DNA of 64,000 nucleotides from an uncultured Lachnospiraceae bacterium. Its GTDB lineage: Bacteria; Bacillota; Clostridia; Lachnospirales; Lachnospiraceae. The notes under the pieces were generated by a model. That model ran no database searches, was not told where the DNA came from, and saw only the letters and a program-made list of their open reading frames with translations. The position numbers and the translations under genes are program-made. The stretch is taken from the NCBI GenBank assembly GCA_910584965.1, contig CAJUDZ010000008.1:66880-130879 (forward strand). The letters run 5' to 3'. This document shows positions 35,605 to 43,521 of the stretch, one piece after another. Position 1 is the stretch's first letter. Each line of letters begins with the position of its first letter.

Positions 35605-36375
35605 TTACACCCCGTCCTGTTTCTGCGGGATACCGCTTCTGCCATGCAGCCATAATAATATAAAAACAAACGCGATCAATATGACACTCGATACGATATT
35701 TCCCCAAATATTTTCATGGATCAGATATATGCCGGAAAGCGAATTAGCCGTTGCATGGAACAGAACGCACAGCCAGACGCTGCCGGTACATTTTCGAATC
35801 GATGCGAGCGCGAAGCTCAGGCCGATCACGCTGACGCCAAACGCCAGGTAATTCATTTCGTATTGGGCGACGCCCTGTATGTAAAACAACGGCAGATGCC
35901 ACAGCCACCAGATCAGGCCAACGATAACAGTTGCTATTGTAAAAGAGCATCCCTTTTCCAGTTCCGGCTGTAAAATATACCGCCAGCCCGCTTCTTCCAG
36001 CCCGCCGCCGATCAGCATCATGGGAATCATGAAAAAGATAGCGGGAAGGGGAGCTCCTTTATCATAACCGGAAACAAGGCACTGCGGCAGCATATACAAA
36101 ACTGCCAGCAAAATAACGACGGCATAGGAACGAACCGGCTGTCTGAAATCAAAAACATTTCGGCTCCACTCTTTGAAACCTTTCACTTTACCGCTCTTTT
36201 TCAACACGATATAAGAAGCGATCGTCGGCGATAATCCGCCCAGCAGATACGGCAGATACAGAAAATAATGCTCCTGTAAAAAAATACCGTTTATACTGCA
36301 TATCACACAGCTTCCCCAACAAATCAACATAATCGAAAACGTAACGCACAAATAGTGCCGGCTCAGTCTGCTCAT
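35605..36375 (-). CDS. CPBP family intramembrane metalloprotease
   Basis: A 256-residue membrane protein with about eight hydrophobic segments. Motifs of the CPBP family are GGGLEEAGWRYILQPELEK (E127/E128), LIWWLWHLPLF (H160) and a third His in VLFHATANSL near the C-terminus. This EEAGWR form is typical of the large Firmicutes group for which no substrate is known. It shares no operon evidence with the GNAT gene 77 bases upstream. It is distinct from the copy at 32743-33666 (different motif set), so not a recent duplicate. Confidence 0.86.
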   Translation of the reverse strand: MSRLSRHYLCVTFSIMLICWGSCVICSINGIFLQEHYFLYLPYLLGGLSPTIASYIVLKKSGKVKGFKEWSRNVFDFRQPVRSYAVVILLAVLYMLPQCLVSGYDKGAPLPAIFFMIPMMLIGGGLEEAGWRYILQPELEKGCSFTIATVIVGLIWWLWHLPLFYIQGVAQYEMNYLAFGVSVIGLSFALASIRKCTGSVWLCVLFHATANSLSGIYLIHENIWGNIVSSVILIAFVFILLWLHGRSGIPQKQDGV

Positions 36376-36452
36376 TTATGAATTCTCCCCTTTCTGCTCC
36401 GGATTTACCGAAAAATCCGATGACTTCCCCATGACTGTTTTTCCGTCTTCAT

Positions 36453-37238
36453 TCAATACCCGCGTATCTCATAAGCCGTATATTCATGATCGAAATGATA
36501 TCCCAGTTTTTCAGCCAGCGACACGGACCATGTATTCTGCGCATCCCAGCTCGGATACAGTCCTCTGTCAAGGCATTCCAGTATCAGCCTGGCGCCGCAT
36601 ACGGAGGCCAGCCCCCTTCTGCGGTATTCTTCCTTTGTACCGATTTCGATCTCGATTCCGCCGTTTCCGCCGTCCCCGGCTTCATAAGCGGAATAGGAGG
36701 AAGCGCCGGCAGCAATCACCCCGTCTTTTAAGATGATCACGCCCAGCCCAAGCTCCCGATAGGTTTCCCAGTCAGAAAACTGCGCCGTAAAATCCCTGCT
36801 CCATTCTTCTTTCCGACAATCGTGATAAAGCGCCTCATCCATCAGGCTGATCCGATATTCCGGAGACAGCCCGGCAACGATACGGCGCAGTCTACCGCGG
36901 TCAAAAATATCCGGCTCTTTTTTGATGGCATAACGCGTCACCTTCTTGGCTCTTTCTTTGTAACATTCCTCTATCGTCCCGGCCCATTGCGGATTCTGCG
37001 GCACGGCTATGATGAAGTCCTGTGTGCACCGGTCCGGTTTAAAAGCCGCCAGCTCCCGGTTCGGTTTTCCCGCCAGAAAACAAAAATCCCCCAGAATCGC
37101 CATCGCGGAACAGGGATTTTCCCGGTCGTCCGCATACAGACTGCCCATAGTCCCCCGCAGGCAGGACCAGATCAGCGATTCTTCCCAGCCTTCAAAAAGA
37201 GGCTTCACTTTTTGTCCGTCTTCGATACGATGCACCAT
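36453..37238 (-). CDS. GNAT family acetyltransferase (PF12746 type)
   Basis: A 261-residue protein of the GNAT_acetyltran group seen mostly in Firmicutes. The acetyl-CoA motif is GTKEEYRRRGLASVCGARLI (about 206-225), preceded by AAGASSYSAYE and a GGIEIEIGT strand. The end, NTWSVSLAEKLGYHFDHEY, is the usual last strand. The N-terminal 120 residues form the extra domain of this group (AILGDFCFLAGKPN). The substrate is unknown. Start chosen at 37238 (ATG). Confidence 0.82.
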   Translation of the reverse strand: MVHRIEDGQKVKPLFEGWEESLIWSCLRGTMGSLYADDRENPCSAMAILGDFCFLAGKPNRELAAFKPDRCTQDFIIAVPQNPQWAGTIEECYKERAKKVTRYAIKKEPDIFDRGRLRRIVAGLSPEYRISLMDEALYHDCRKEEWSRDFTAQFSDWETYRELGLGVIILKDGVIAAGASSYSAYEAGDGGNGGIEIEIGTKEEYRRRGLASVCGARLILECLDRGLYPSWDAQNTWSVSLAEKLGYHFDHEYTAYEIRGY

Positions 37239-37387
37239 TTTCTGCTTCCTCCCGTTTAAAATATTATCGGATATGGCTGACGATCTGTCAAGGCTATGCG
37301 GATGATACCCTCAGCAGGCAGAAAAAAAATAATATCGACGCTTGACAAATCCTTCCGACGCCGTTAGTATAGTAAATTATAAAAATA

Positions 37388-37494
37388 ACTCGCCAGGGGA
37401 GCACATCGCTGAGACTGGATTCTGTCCCGGATATCGTCCGGACAGTTCCTAACCCTCACTACTTGAACCGGATAATACCGGCGGAAGGAGGCAC
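37388..37494 (+). ncRNA. TPP riboswitch
   Basis: The THI-box hallmarks appear in order: GGGGAGC near 37396, CTGAGA at 37409-37414, AACCCTCACT near 37451, then TTGAACCGGATAATACC with GGCGGAAGGAGG (37463-37492). It senses thiamine pyrophosphate and controls thiT, 100 bases downstream. A promoter-like stretch (TTGACA near 37343 and TAGTATAG/TATAGT near 37368) lies just before it. Confidence 0.95.
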
Positions 37495-37562
37495 GTTTTC
37501 ACAGGAACCGCTCATTTTATAACAGTTGTTTTTTTTGTTGTTCCGGTGAATAAGATGTTGTC

Positions 37563-37592
37563 CCTCCTCGCGTATACGAAGGAGGTTTTTTT
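37563..37592 (+). terminator. Terminator/ribosome-site sequestering hairpin before thiT
   Basis: CCTCCTCGCG-TATA-CGAAGGAGG is followed by seven Ts, then the thiT ATG at 37593. The 3' arm is the thiT Shine-Dalgarno (AAGGAGG). The same hairpin could stop transcription and hide the ribosome site. It is the likely expression platform of the TPP riboswitch. Confidence 0.7.
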
Positions 37593-38282
37593 ATGTCACT
37601 TTTTTTGAATCAGGAGGATGGTTATTATTCTCTGACGCCGGCCGGCATGGCCGCGTTTGCCGCACTCATTGTCATACTGGTCTTACTGACCGCATTTCTC
37701 AGCAAAAAGGAAAATGCAGACGGCGGAAAGCCCAAAGCCTTTTCCGCCAGACAGCTCGTTTTTTCATCCGCGGCGCTGGCGCTCGGTTTCATCACCTCTT
37801 ACATCAAGGTCATCGATATGCCCTGGGGCGGTTCCGTAACGCTCTGTTCCATGCTGTTCGTTGTCCTGATCGGCTACTGGTACGGCCCCAAAATCGGCCT
37901 GACCGCCGGTTTTGCCTACGGCATCCTGCAATTTTTACAGGGCGGCGGAGATTTTATTCTTTCCCCGATGCAGGTCTGCATGGACTATATCCTCGCCTTC
38001 GCCTCTCTCGGCCTGTCCGGTTTTTTCTCCCGGAAAAAGAACGGTCTGGTTAAGGGATATCTCCTTGCGATTCTGTTCCGCGGTCTTTTCCATACGATCG
38101 GCGGCTATCTGTACTGGATGGAATACATGCCGGAGAGTTTTCCGAAATCCTTCGCCTTCCTGTATCCCTTCGCCTACAATTACGCCTATCTGCTCGTGGA
38201 AGCACTGATCAGCATCATCATGGTAACGCTTCCGCCCGTAAAAAATGCCATGATCAGAGTCAAATCGATGGCGGCGGAATAA
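37593..38282 (+). CDS. thiT: Energy-coupled thiamine transporter ThiT (ECF S component)
   Basis: A 229-residue membrane protein with about six helices. Motifs of ThiT are AALALGFITSYIKVIDMPWGGSVTLCSML, then GYWYGPKIGLTAGFAYGILQF and a C-terminal EYMPESFPKSFAF region. It binds thiamine and works with the shared EcfAAT module, not in this window. The TPP riboswitch upstream confirms the substrate. The N-terminus has an added hydrophobic segment (about residues 15-37) and a lysine-rich spacer. It is monocistronic; palindromic element D follows 10 bases past the stop. Confidence 0.95.
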   Translation: MSLFLNQEDGYYSLTPAGMAAFAALIVILVLLTAFLSKKENADGGKPKAFSARQLVFSSAALALGFITSYIKVIDMPWGGSVTLCSMLFVVLIGYWYGPKIGLTAGFAYGILQFLQGGGDFILSPMQVCMDYILAFASLGLSGFFSRKKNGLVKGYLLAILFRGLFHTIGGYLYWMEYMPESFPKSFAFLYPFAYNYAYLLVEALISIIMVTLPPVKNAMIRVKSMAAE

Positions 38283-38292
38283 AGAAATACGG

Positions 38293-38479
38293 ACAGTCCG
38301 GCGCCGGCAGGGGGTATGGAGCATGGTATTGGGGCGGAGGCACGCTTCCGCTCCGCGAAAAATCGCAGCGGTACTAAGCTCAAAAGCAGCATAGCTGCTT
38401 TTTTGCCAAGTACCGGCGTTTTTTCAAGGACCTCCGCCCCCAATACCATGCTCCATACCCCCTGCCGGCGCCGGACTGT
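38293..38479. repeat. Large intergenic palindromic element, copy D (best preserved)
   Basis: Arms of 48 and 49 bases (38293-38340 and 38431-38479) are complementary throughout except for one unpaired G; they start ACAGTCCGGCGCCGGC. Between them lies the core: CACGCTTCCGCTCCGCG, AAAAATCGCAGCGGTACTAA, GCTC, a hairpin AAAAGCAG/CTGCTTTT, and GCCAAGTACCGGCG. It sits between the converging thiT and PTS genes. The stem length makes a two-way terminator likely, but the shared core shows it belongs to a dispersed family. Confidence 0.85.
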
Positions 38480-38508
38480 TCACAACCCCTGCTCCCTCCG
38501 AAGTCTTT

Positions 38509-40242
38509 CTATACCAGCATCAGCAGCGCATCTCCAACCGTTGTTTCCTGCGCTTTCGTGGAATCCACCCGTTTCCAGTCCGTTGTGTTTGTAATAATAA
38601 CAGATGTTGTCATATCGTATCCGGCCTGTTCGATTTTTCTGCTGTCGAACCGCAGCATCGGCTGTCCTTCCAAAAGGCTTTCCCCCTGTTTTACGAGGGG
38701 TTCAAAGTATTTTCCGTTGAGCTGCACCGTATCGACGCCGATATGGATGAGCAGTTCCACTCCTTCCGCAGTCGTCAGTCCGATCGCATGTCCGGTCGGG
38801 AAAAAGGTTGTGACTTTGCAGTCCGCAGGCGCGTAGACAATTCCTTCATAGGGTTCTATCGCGATGCCTTCTCCGAGGACACCGCTGGAAAAGACCTCGT
38901 CGCCCACTTCCATCAGCGGAACGATCTTTCCGTTTAACGGGCTGTGAATCACTTTTTTTCCGTCCGGAGAAAAGGTAATTGCCGGAAATTCCAATCTTTC
39001 CTTCTTGGGATATTTACAAATAACAAGCGTAATGATACATGTCAGAACAAAGGCCGCTCCGGATGCGGCAAGCGGAGCCGACACTTCCGCCTGCATCTGA
39101 CCGAGCCAGACAAACAGCACACAGCCCGCTGCCGCGCCGGCGCAGCTGATGAGCAGCGGCTTCTTTTCCGGTAATGCAGCGCCGTAAATACCCGGTTCTG
39201 CCATGCCGAAAAGTCCGGCAATAACAGCTGGTATCGAAATAGCATGAAGACGTCTGTCTTTCGTTTTAAGCAGAACCGCAAAGACGGCTCCGGCCTGTGC
39301 ACAGGAAGCGATATAGGCCGCGGCCGGAAGGAATGCTCCCGTCATCGCATCCGTTAAAAATTCCGGCGTCATCGGCACCAGTTCCCCATGAATGCCAGAA
39401 ATAACGAGAAACGGCCAGCATCCTCCGGCCAGAAACGCCGACAAAAGCGGGCTCGCCGTATAGGCCCGGTCTATCGTCAGCATGATAACGGCCGTCAGCC
39501 CTGTATAAAGCGCTTCAATGACTATCCAGGTCAATAACAGGGTAAAAACCAGCGTTATAAGCGGCACAAGAGAGATTTTCAGGATTTCCGGCAGCGTTTT
39601 TTTCAGGAAGCGTTCCATATAAGAAGCCGCCCAAACCGCCAGAATGACCGGCAGAACCGTATAGGGATGCTCCGCGATGCCATAACGGAACGGATACACA
39701 AGACAGGCGCCAATCAACATGCCCGTAAACTGATTGACCTGAAACTTTCTGGCCGCCGTTGCTCCGACAAAAACCGGCAGATAATAGAACAGGCTGTCGG
39801 AAAGCAGCTGTATCAGCTGATAAACTCGGTCCGTTTCCCCAAGCAGTCCCATATACAGGAAAAATCCCTGCACGCCTCTCAGGATTCCCATCGCACAAAA
39901 TACACCGATCAGGGGTGTAAAAATGCCGGAAAAGGCTTCCACAAACCGGCCCGGCATATTCATTTCCCGCTCGCGCGCCTCTTTCAAATCGGCAACGCCG
40001 GCCAGCCTGGAAACGGACTCGCACACATCCGGCGCATGATTGCCGATCACAAGCTGATACTGTCCGCTGCTCTGAATCACCGTGATAACGCCGGGCATCG
40101 TCTTTAATCCCCGCGTGTCCGCTTTTGTTTCATCTTTCAGCAAAAAACGAAGTTTCGTGGCACAGTGCGTCAGACCGGTGATGTTCTCCCGTCCGCCGAC
40201 GCGCTCAATAATCCGTTTGGCCAGATCGTCATATTTTCCCAT
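38509..40242 (-). CDS. Beta-glucoside PTS transporter, IIBCA component
   Basis: About 577 residues with IIB, IIC and IIA domains in that order. IIB: phospho-Cys27 in ITGLTHCATKLRFLLKD. IIC: about ten membrane segments (about 105-430). IIA: from residue 445, with EGVELLIHIGVDTVQLNGK holding the phospho-His. This is the Bgl family (sucrose/beta-glucoside). The start at 40242 (MGKYDDLAKRI) follows GGGGA; an ATG six bases earlier is possible. No antiterminator or phospho-beta-glucosidase gene adjoins it, so the true sugar is uncertain. Confidence 0.92.
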   Translation of the reverse strand: MGKYDDLAKRIIERVGGRENITGLTHCATKLRFLLKDETKADTRGLKTMPGVITVIQSSGQYQLVIGNHAPDVCESVSRLAGVADLKEAREREMNMPGRFVEAFSGIFTPLIGVFCAMGILRGVQGFFLYMGLLGETDRVYQLIQLLSDSLFYYLPVFVGATAARKFQVNQFTGMLIGACLVYPFRYGIAEHPYTVLPVILAVWAASYMERFLKKTLPEILKISLVPLITLVFTLLLTWIVIEALYTGLTAVIMLTIDRAYTASPLLSAFLAGGCWPFLVISGIHGELVPMTPEFLTDAMTGAFLPAAAYIASCAQAGAVFAVLLKTKDRRLHAISIPAVIAGLFGMAEPGIYGAALPEKKPLLISCAGAAAGCVLFVWLGQMQAEVSAPLAASGAAFVLTCIITLVICKYPKKERLEFPAITFSPDGKKVIHSPLNGKIVPLMEVGDEVFSSGVLGEGIAIEPYEGIVYAPADCKVTTFFPTGHAIGLTTAEGVELLIHIGVDTVQLNGKYFEPLVKQGESLLEGQPMLRFDSRKIEQAGYDMTTSVIITNTTDWKRVDSTKAQETTVGDALLMLV

Positions 40243-40345
40243 ATTCATTCCCCATTCCTGTTCCTGTACGGCATTTCTGTCTCCGTCAGGTCTTTCTTTT
40301 AATATGGGCAAAATATGGAAATTTATTCAATCCGGCTTCTCTCAG

Positions 40346-40810
40346 TTACTCGATTTTCCGGCCCATGCAGAGAGATTCCGGCATATCCTTATAGGCGCCG
40401 TAATTTTCAATCCGTTCAAAACCATAACGCTGATACAGCCGCACCGAAGCGGCCAGAAAGGCCCCCGTCTCCAGCACCAGCTCTTCAAATCCAAGCCGCT
40501 TCGCCTGTTCGATCAACGTTTCCAGTATCTTTCCGCCGACGTTTTTCCCCCGGTATTCTTCCCGTACAAACACCCTTTTGATTTCCACCTCTTTTTCGGA
40601 ATACTTCCGCAGCGCCCCGCAGCCCGCCGGCGTATCGTTATCATAAGCGATTGCCACGAAATCCATTGTATCCGTGTGATTGAATTTTTTATACTTCTCC
40701 CGTTTCTCTTCTCCGCCGATTGCCACGTTCAAAAAACAGTCCAGCTCCCCGCAAAGCATGAGAAAATCCTGATTATCATGGCTTACTTCTCTTATTTCCA
40801 TCTGCCGCAT
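40346..40810 (-). CDS. GNAT family N-acetyltransferase
   Basis: A 154-residue single-domain acetyltransferase. The acetyl-CoA loop is EIKRVFVREEYRGKNVGGKILE (about 74-95), and the end, FLAASVRLYQRYGFERI, is the typical final block. It starts at 40810 (MRQMEIREVS) after a strong AGGAGGAAC; the upstream extension has no site. Target unknown. Confidence 0.9.
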   Translation of the reverse strand: MRQMEIREVSHDNQDFLMLCGELDCFLNVAIGGEEKREKYKKFNHTDTMDFVAIAYDNDTPAGCGALRKYSEKEVEIKRVFVREEYRGKNVGGKILETLIEQAKRLGFEELVLETGAFLAASVRLYQRYGFERIENYGAYKDMPESLCMGRKIE

Positions 40811-40913
40811 GTTCCTCCTGTTTTGATTTATTCGTCCATATTTTTGTATCTGCGGATATATCTTTCCGCCTGCTCTCATTCCCCTGCACGGCTGTCGGAA
40901 TAATATACACAAA

Positions 40914-40966
40914 AACCCCCATCTGATCATTCAGATTCTGATAATCAGACTCTAAAAATCAGATGA
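40914..40966 (-). terminator. Terminator-like hairpin after the 157-residue protein
   Basis: CATCTGAT...ATCAGATG encloses TCTGATAATCAGA; on the minus strand GGGGGTTTTTG follows. It is 75 bases past the stop at 41039. Confidence 0.55.
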
Positions 40967-41038
40967 GGATCTCCCGTTATCTCGATGATCATCCCTGCCA
41001 AAAACGGCCCTTCCGGCGCCGCCGTTTAATAACGCATG

Positions 41039-41512
41039 TTATGCCGTCATAAACATCTCATAAGCCTGAATTGCTCTCTGCATCTGCATGGAAGGATTCT
41101 GCATGGACTGTGCATTGCTTCCGGTTTCGTCATCCGCGCCGGCCGCCATTTCTTCCAGCTCCGGAGCTTCTACATCCGCCGTTTCTTCCTGGCGCACCGG
41201 CATCTGTACGACTTCCGCGCCCTTCTCTTCCTCCGGCGCAAGCCCCTTGGGCATGATGCGCGCCGCCCGGTTCTGTCCCTGCTGCATCTGTTTTGCAACA
41301 ATTCCTTCAAAATCTATCGTCTGTCCCTTTTTCAGGGGATTCTGGTTTTCTTCCACATCAGAGCCTGTATACTCTGTTTTCTTATCCAGCACGTCATCCG
41401 AAATTCTGGACAGTTTATCCATGCTCTTCGAACTTACCGTATTCGGATTATAAACATAAGAGGGATAAATACTCCCTGCGCCGTATGCGCTTCCAACACC
41501 GCCAATTCCCAT
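41039..41512 (-). CDS. Unrecognised acidic 157-residue protein
   Basis: No family is recognised. The N-terminus is Gly/Tyr-rich (GIGGVGSAYGAGSIYPSYVYN), the middle has KSMDKLSRISDDVLDKKTEY, and the region 85-135 is acidic and low-complexity (PEEEKGAEVVQ, EELEEMAAGAD). The last 20 residues read QRAIQAYEMFMTA. No signal peptide or membrane segment. The gene has a very good promoter (41537-41565) and ribosome site (AAGGAGGAGAAGG) and its own terminator, so it is likely expressed. Similar short N-termini and AYxxF ends occur in small flagella-associated proteins, but that is only a resemblance. Confidence 0.7.
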   Translation of the reverse strand: MGIGGVGSAYGAGSIYPSYVYNPNTVSSKSMDKLSRISDDVLDKKTEYTGSDVEENQNPLKKGQTIDFEGIVAKQMQQGQNRAARIMPKGLAPEEEKGAEVVQMPVRQEETADVEAPELEEMAAGADDETGSNAQSMQNPSMQMQRAIQAYEMFMTA

Positions 41513-41536
41513 AGCCTTCTCCTCCTTATTTTTTTA

Positions 41537-41565
41537 TATTATAATCCTCCCACGATCAAAATGCA
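41537..41565 (-). promoter_or_regulatory. SigA-type promoter of the 157-residue protein gene
   Basis: Minus-strand TTGCAT (41565-41560), 17 bp, TATAAT (41542-41537), 25 bases upstream of the start codon. Confidence 0.7.
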
Positions 41566-41635
41566 AGACGGTTTCGCACGCATTCCGGGGCAGTTTTTCC
41601 GGGGCAGTTTACTGTAAGTTTTCTGAAACAAAGCC

Positions 41636-41813
41636 GCGGCGCACAAAGCGCCCGGACGGAGCATGGTTCTCTGGCGGAGGCCCTTGAAAGAATGCCGGTT
41701 CTTAGCGAAAAGGCAGTTTACTGCATTTGAGCTTAGTACCGCTGCATTTTTTCGTGGAGCGCAAGCGTACCGACAAAGAGAACCATGCTCCGTCCGGGCG
41801 CTTTGTGCGCCGC
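41636..41813. repeat. Large intergenic palindromic element, copy E
   Basis: Perfectly complementary 37-bp arms (41636-41672 and 41777-41813) start GCGGCGCACAAAGCGCCCGG. Read on the minus strand the core matches copy D closely: GGTACGCTTGCGCTCCACG, AAAAAATGCAGCGGTACTAA, GCTCAAATGCAG, CTGCCTTTTCGC, then TAAGAACCGGCATTCTTTCAAGG. It lies between two minus-strand genes, not between converging ones, so it is not simply a two-way terminator. Confidence 0.85.
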
Positions 41814-41922
41814 AGCAAAACAAAAATTATCTGAATATGAACACAAAAAATTGGAAAGCCGAGCAGGGTTTGTTGTAGTCTGCTGAACATATATAAAAAT
41901 ATTAATCTCTGTCTATGCCGCT

Positions 41923-43032
41923 TTATTCCTTTTTCTCTCCGGCTTTATTGTATCCGCAGTATTCACAGAAATCATCTCCGTGAATATTTTGATTGGCTTT
42001 TCTCAGCAAAACCCGGTGACATTTTGTACATCGTTCAACGGTTCCTGTAAAACAGCGGCTTTTATCATCCATTACGATCGGATCGACAGTTTCCGTACCG
42101 ATCTGCATTTCCACATAATTATGACTGCCGTCCGCACAGCTGTCACCGCCGTATCCGCAGTATTCACATCGTTCTTCTTCATTATGCACATGCACGTTAT
42201 AATTCATCCACATCAGCCTTTTACAGAGAGTACATCTGTAAAAGGGAGGTGTCGCACAGCTTGCACCGTTATTCAGAATAAGGACATTAACGCTTTCATC
42301 TAATTCCCAGTTATGTCTGCATGCTCCTGTAGTCCCGCTGCCCTCTTCCCCGTCATCCGTTTTCCCGGTATCGTCTTCCGCACCGTCCGATGAGAAGGAT
42401 TCCTCATTCTCCCGTTCCCGCTCTTCCCGTGCAGCCTCTTCATCCTTACGGATATTCTCCTCCATCTCTTCGGCGAATTCCTGATAAGCCGCCTCCGGTG
42501 TTTTAACCTGCATGCCGGATAACGCATCGGCGGGCGCCGCTGACCCGTCTGCATTCTGTAATTCTCCCTGATCTCCTACGAGAAAGGCATTGACGCCGTT
42601 CATTCCGTCCCGGTTCTCTATGACAGACAGCGCAGATACCGGCGTATCGTTCTTCAGGCCGTCTGCAACCGTCCTTTTCAGGGAATCCGCCTGTTGTTCA
42701 CTGATGTTACCCACTAAGCAGGATCCCATCTCCAAAATCATATCTGTCCTGTTCTGAGCCGGGATGCTGACGAGCCCGATTCCTTTGATTACTTCACCGT
42801 CGAGCATTACGTCAATCCGGCCGGAAAGATTGTTCGCTATGATTTCCGTTTTTCCATCCGGATATACCAGGGCGATGGAGTTTCCAAAAGCCGCAACGGT
42901 ATGTTTTTCCCCGTCCTCCGGAACTTCAACTGTCTCTTCGGAAAGCTCGGCCGCGTGAACCGGAACAAAAGAGACCAGCATGGCAAGCATCACGGCAAAT
43001 GCCGTCATCCATATTTTTGTTTTTTTTAACAT
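41923..43032 (-). CDS. Secreted protein with two CxxC (zinc-ribbon-like) modules
   Basis: A 369-residue protein. Residues 1-28 are a signal peptide (MLKKTKIWMTAFAVMLAML, cleavage near VHA-AE). About 30-160 is a domain with GNSIALVYPDGKTEIIANN, resembling DUF1002-like exported proteins. About 170-235 is a long Glu/Lys/Asp-rich low-complexity linker. The end has two homologous modules, each CTLCKRLM...CEYCGYGGD and CTKCHRVLL...CEYCGYNK, likely zinc-binding. The role is unknown. It diverges from a small HTH regulator across a gap rich in dyads. Confidence 0.75.
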   Translation of the reverse strand: MLKKTKIWMTAFAVMLAMLVSFVPVHAAELSEETVEVPEDGEKHTVAAFGNSIALVYPDGKTEIIANNLSGRIDVMLDGEVIKGIGLVSIPAQNRTDMILEMGSCLVGNISEQQADSLKRTVADGLKNDTPVSALSVIENRDGMNGVNAFLVGDQGELQNADGSAAPADALSGMQVKTPEAAYQEFAEEMEENIRKDEEAAREERERENEESFSSDGAEDDTGKTDDGEEGSGTTGACRHNWELDESVNVLILNNGASCATPPFYRCTLCKRLMWMNYNVHVHNEEERCEYCGYGGDSCADGSHNYVEMQIGTETVDPIVMDDKSRCFTGTVERCTKCHRVLLRKANQNIHGDDFCEYCGYNKAGEKKE

Positions 43033-43153
43033 TGCTTTTCCTTTCTTCCCCGTCGTTCTTTTCCAATGCTTGTGCCCATATTCAGATAATTTTCATCGTT
43101 TGGATCCGAATATTCCTCAGTCCTCCTTTTATATTTTTGAATACGCATAAATG

Positions 43154-43187
43154 AATACTTTTTTGAGTATTACTATTTATATAGTAA
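43154..43187. promoter_or_regulatory. Two dyads between the divergent genes at 43 kb
   Basis: AATACT-N6-AGTATT (43154-43171) and TTACTA-N6-TAGTAA (43170-43187) sit end to end in AT-rich DNA between the secreted-protein gene and the HTH gene, about 75-120 bp from each start. They are candidate operators for the HTH protein. Confidence 0.5.
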
Positions 43188-43259
43188 CTAATAATATGTA
43201 ATTAGTCAAGACGTTACTTTTTGAATAGTATTAATATAAAAGTTCGGAAAGGCATAGCG

Positions 43260-43508
43260 ATGAATATGAAAAATGAATTATTCACAGTGAATCAATATGG
43301 AAAAATTACAATAGATATCAGAACTTTTATGGACGAGAAGCAAATCAACAGAAATATGCTGGCAAGAGCTATCAATGCCCGATTCGAAGTAATAGACCGA
43401 TGGTATGGGGGACATGTGGAAAAAATTGATGCGGACATACTTGCCCGCATCTGTTTTGTGTTGGAGTGCACTCCCGGAGATATTATTCGATATGAACAAG
43501 AAGACTGA
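43260..43508 (+). CDS. Cro/CI-type helix-turn-helix regulator
   Basis: An 82-residue single-domain HTH protein. The recognition region is INRNMLARAINARFEVIDRWYGG and the tail is ILARICFVLECTPGDIIRYEQED, as in XRE-family (HTH_26) proteins of Clostridia. The ATG at 43260 is preceded by GGAAAGG; an upstream TTG in frame is rejected. It may control the divergent secreted-protein gene. Its 3' end nearly meets the HdeD gene stop. Confidence 0.85.
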   Translation: MNMKNELFTVNQYGKITIDIRTFMDEKQINRNMLARAINARFEVIDRWYGGHVEKIDADILARICFVLECTPGDIIRYEQED

Positions 43509-43521
43509 TGTGATCCCGGAT

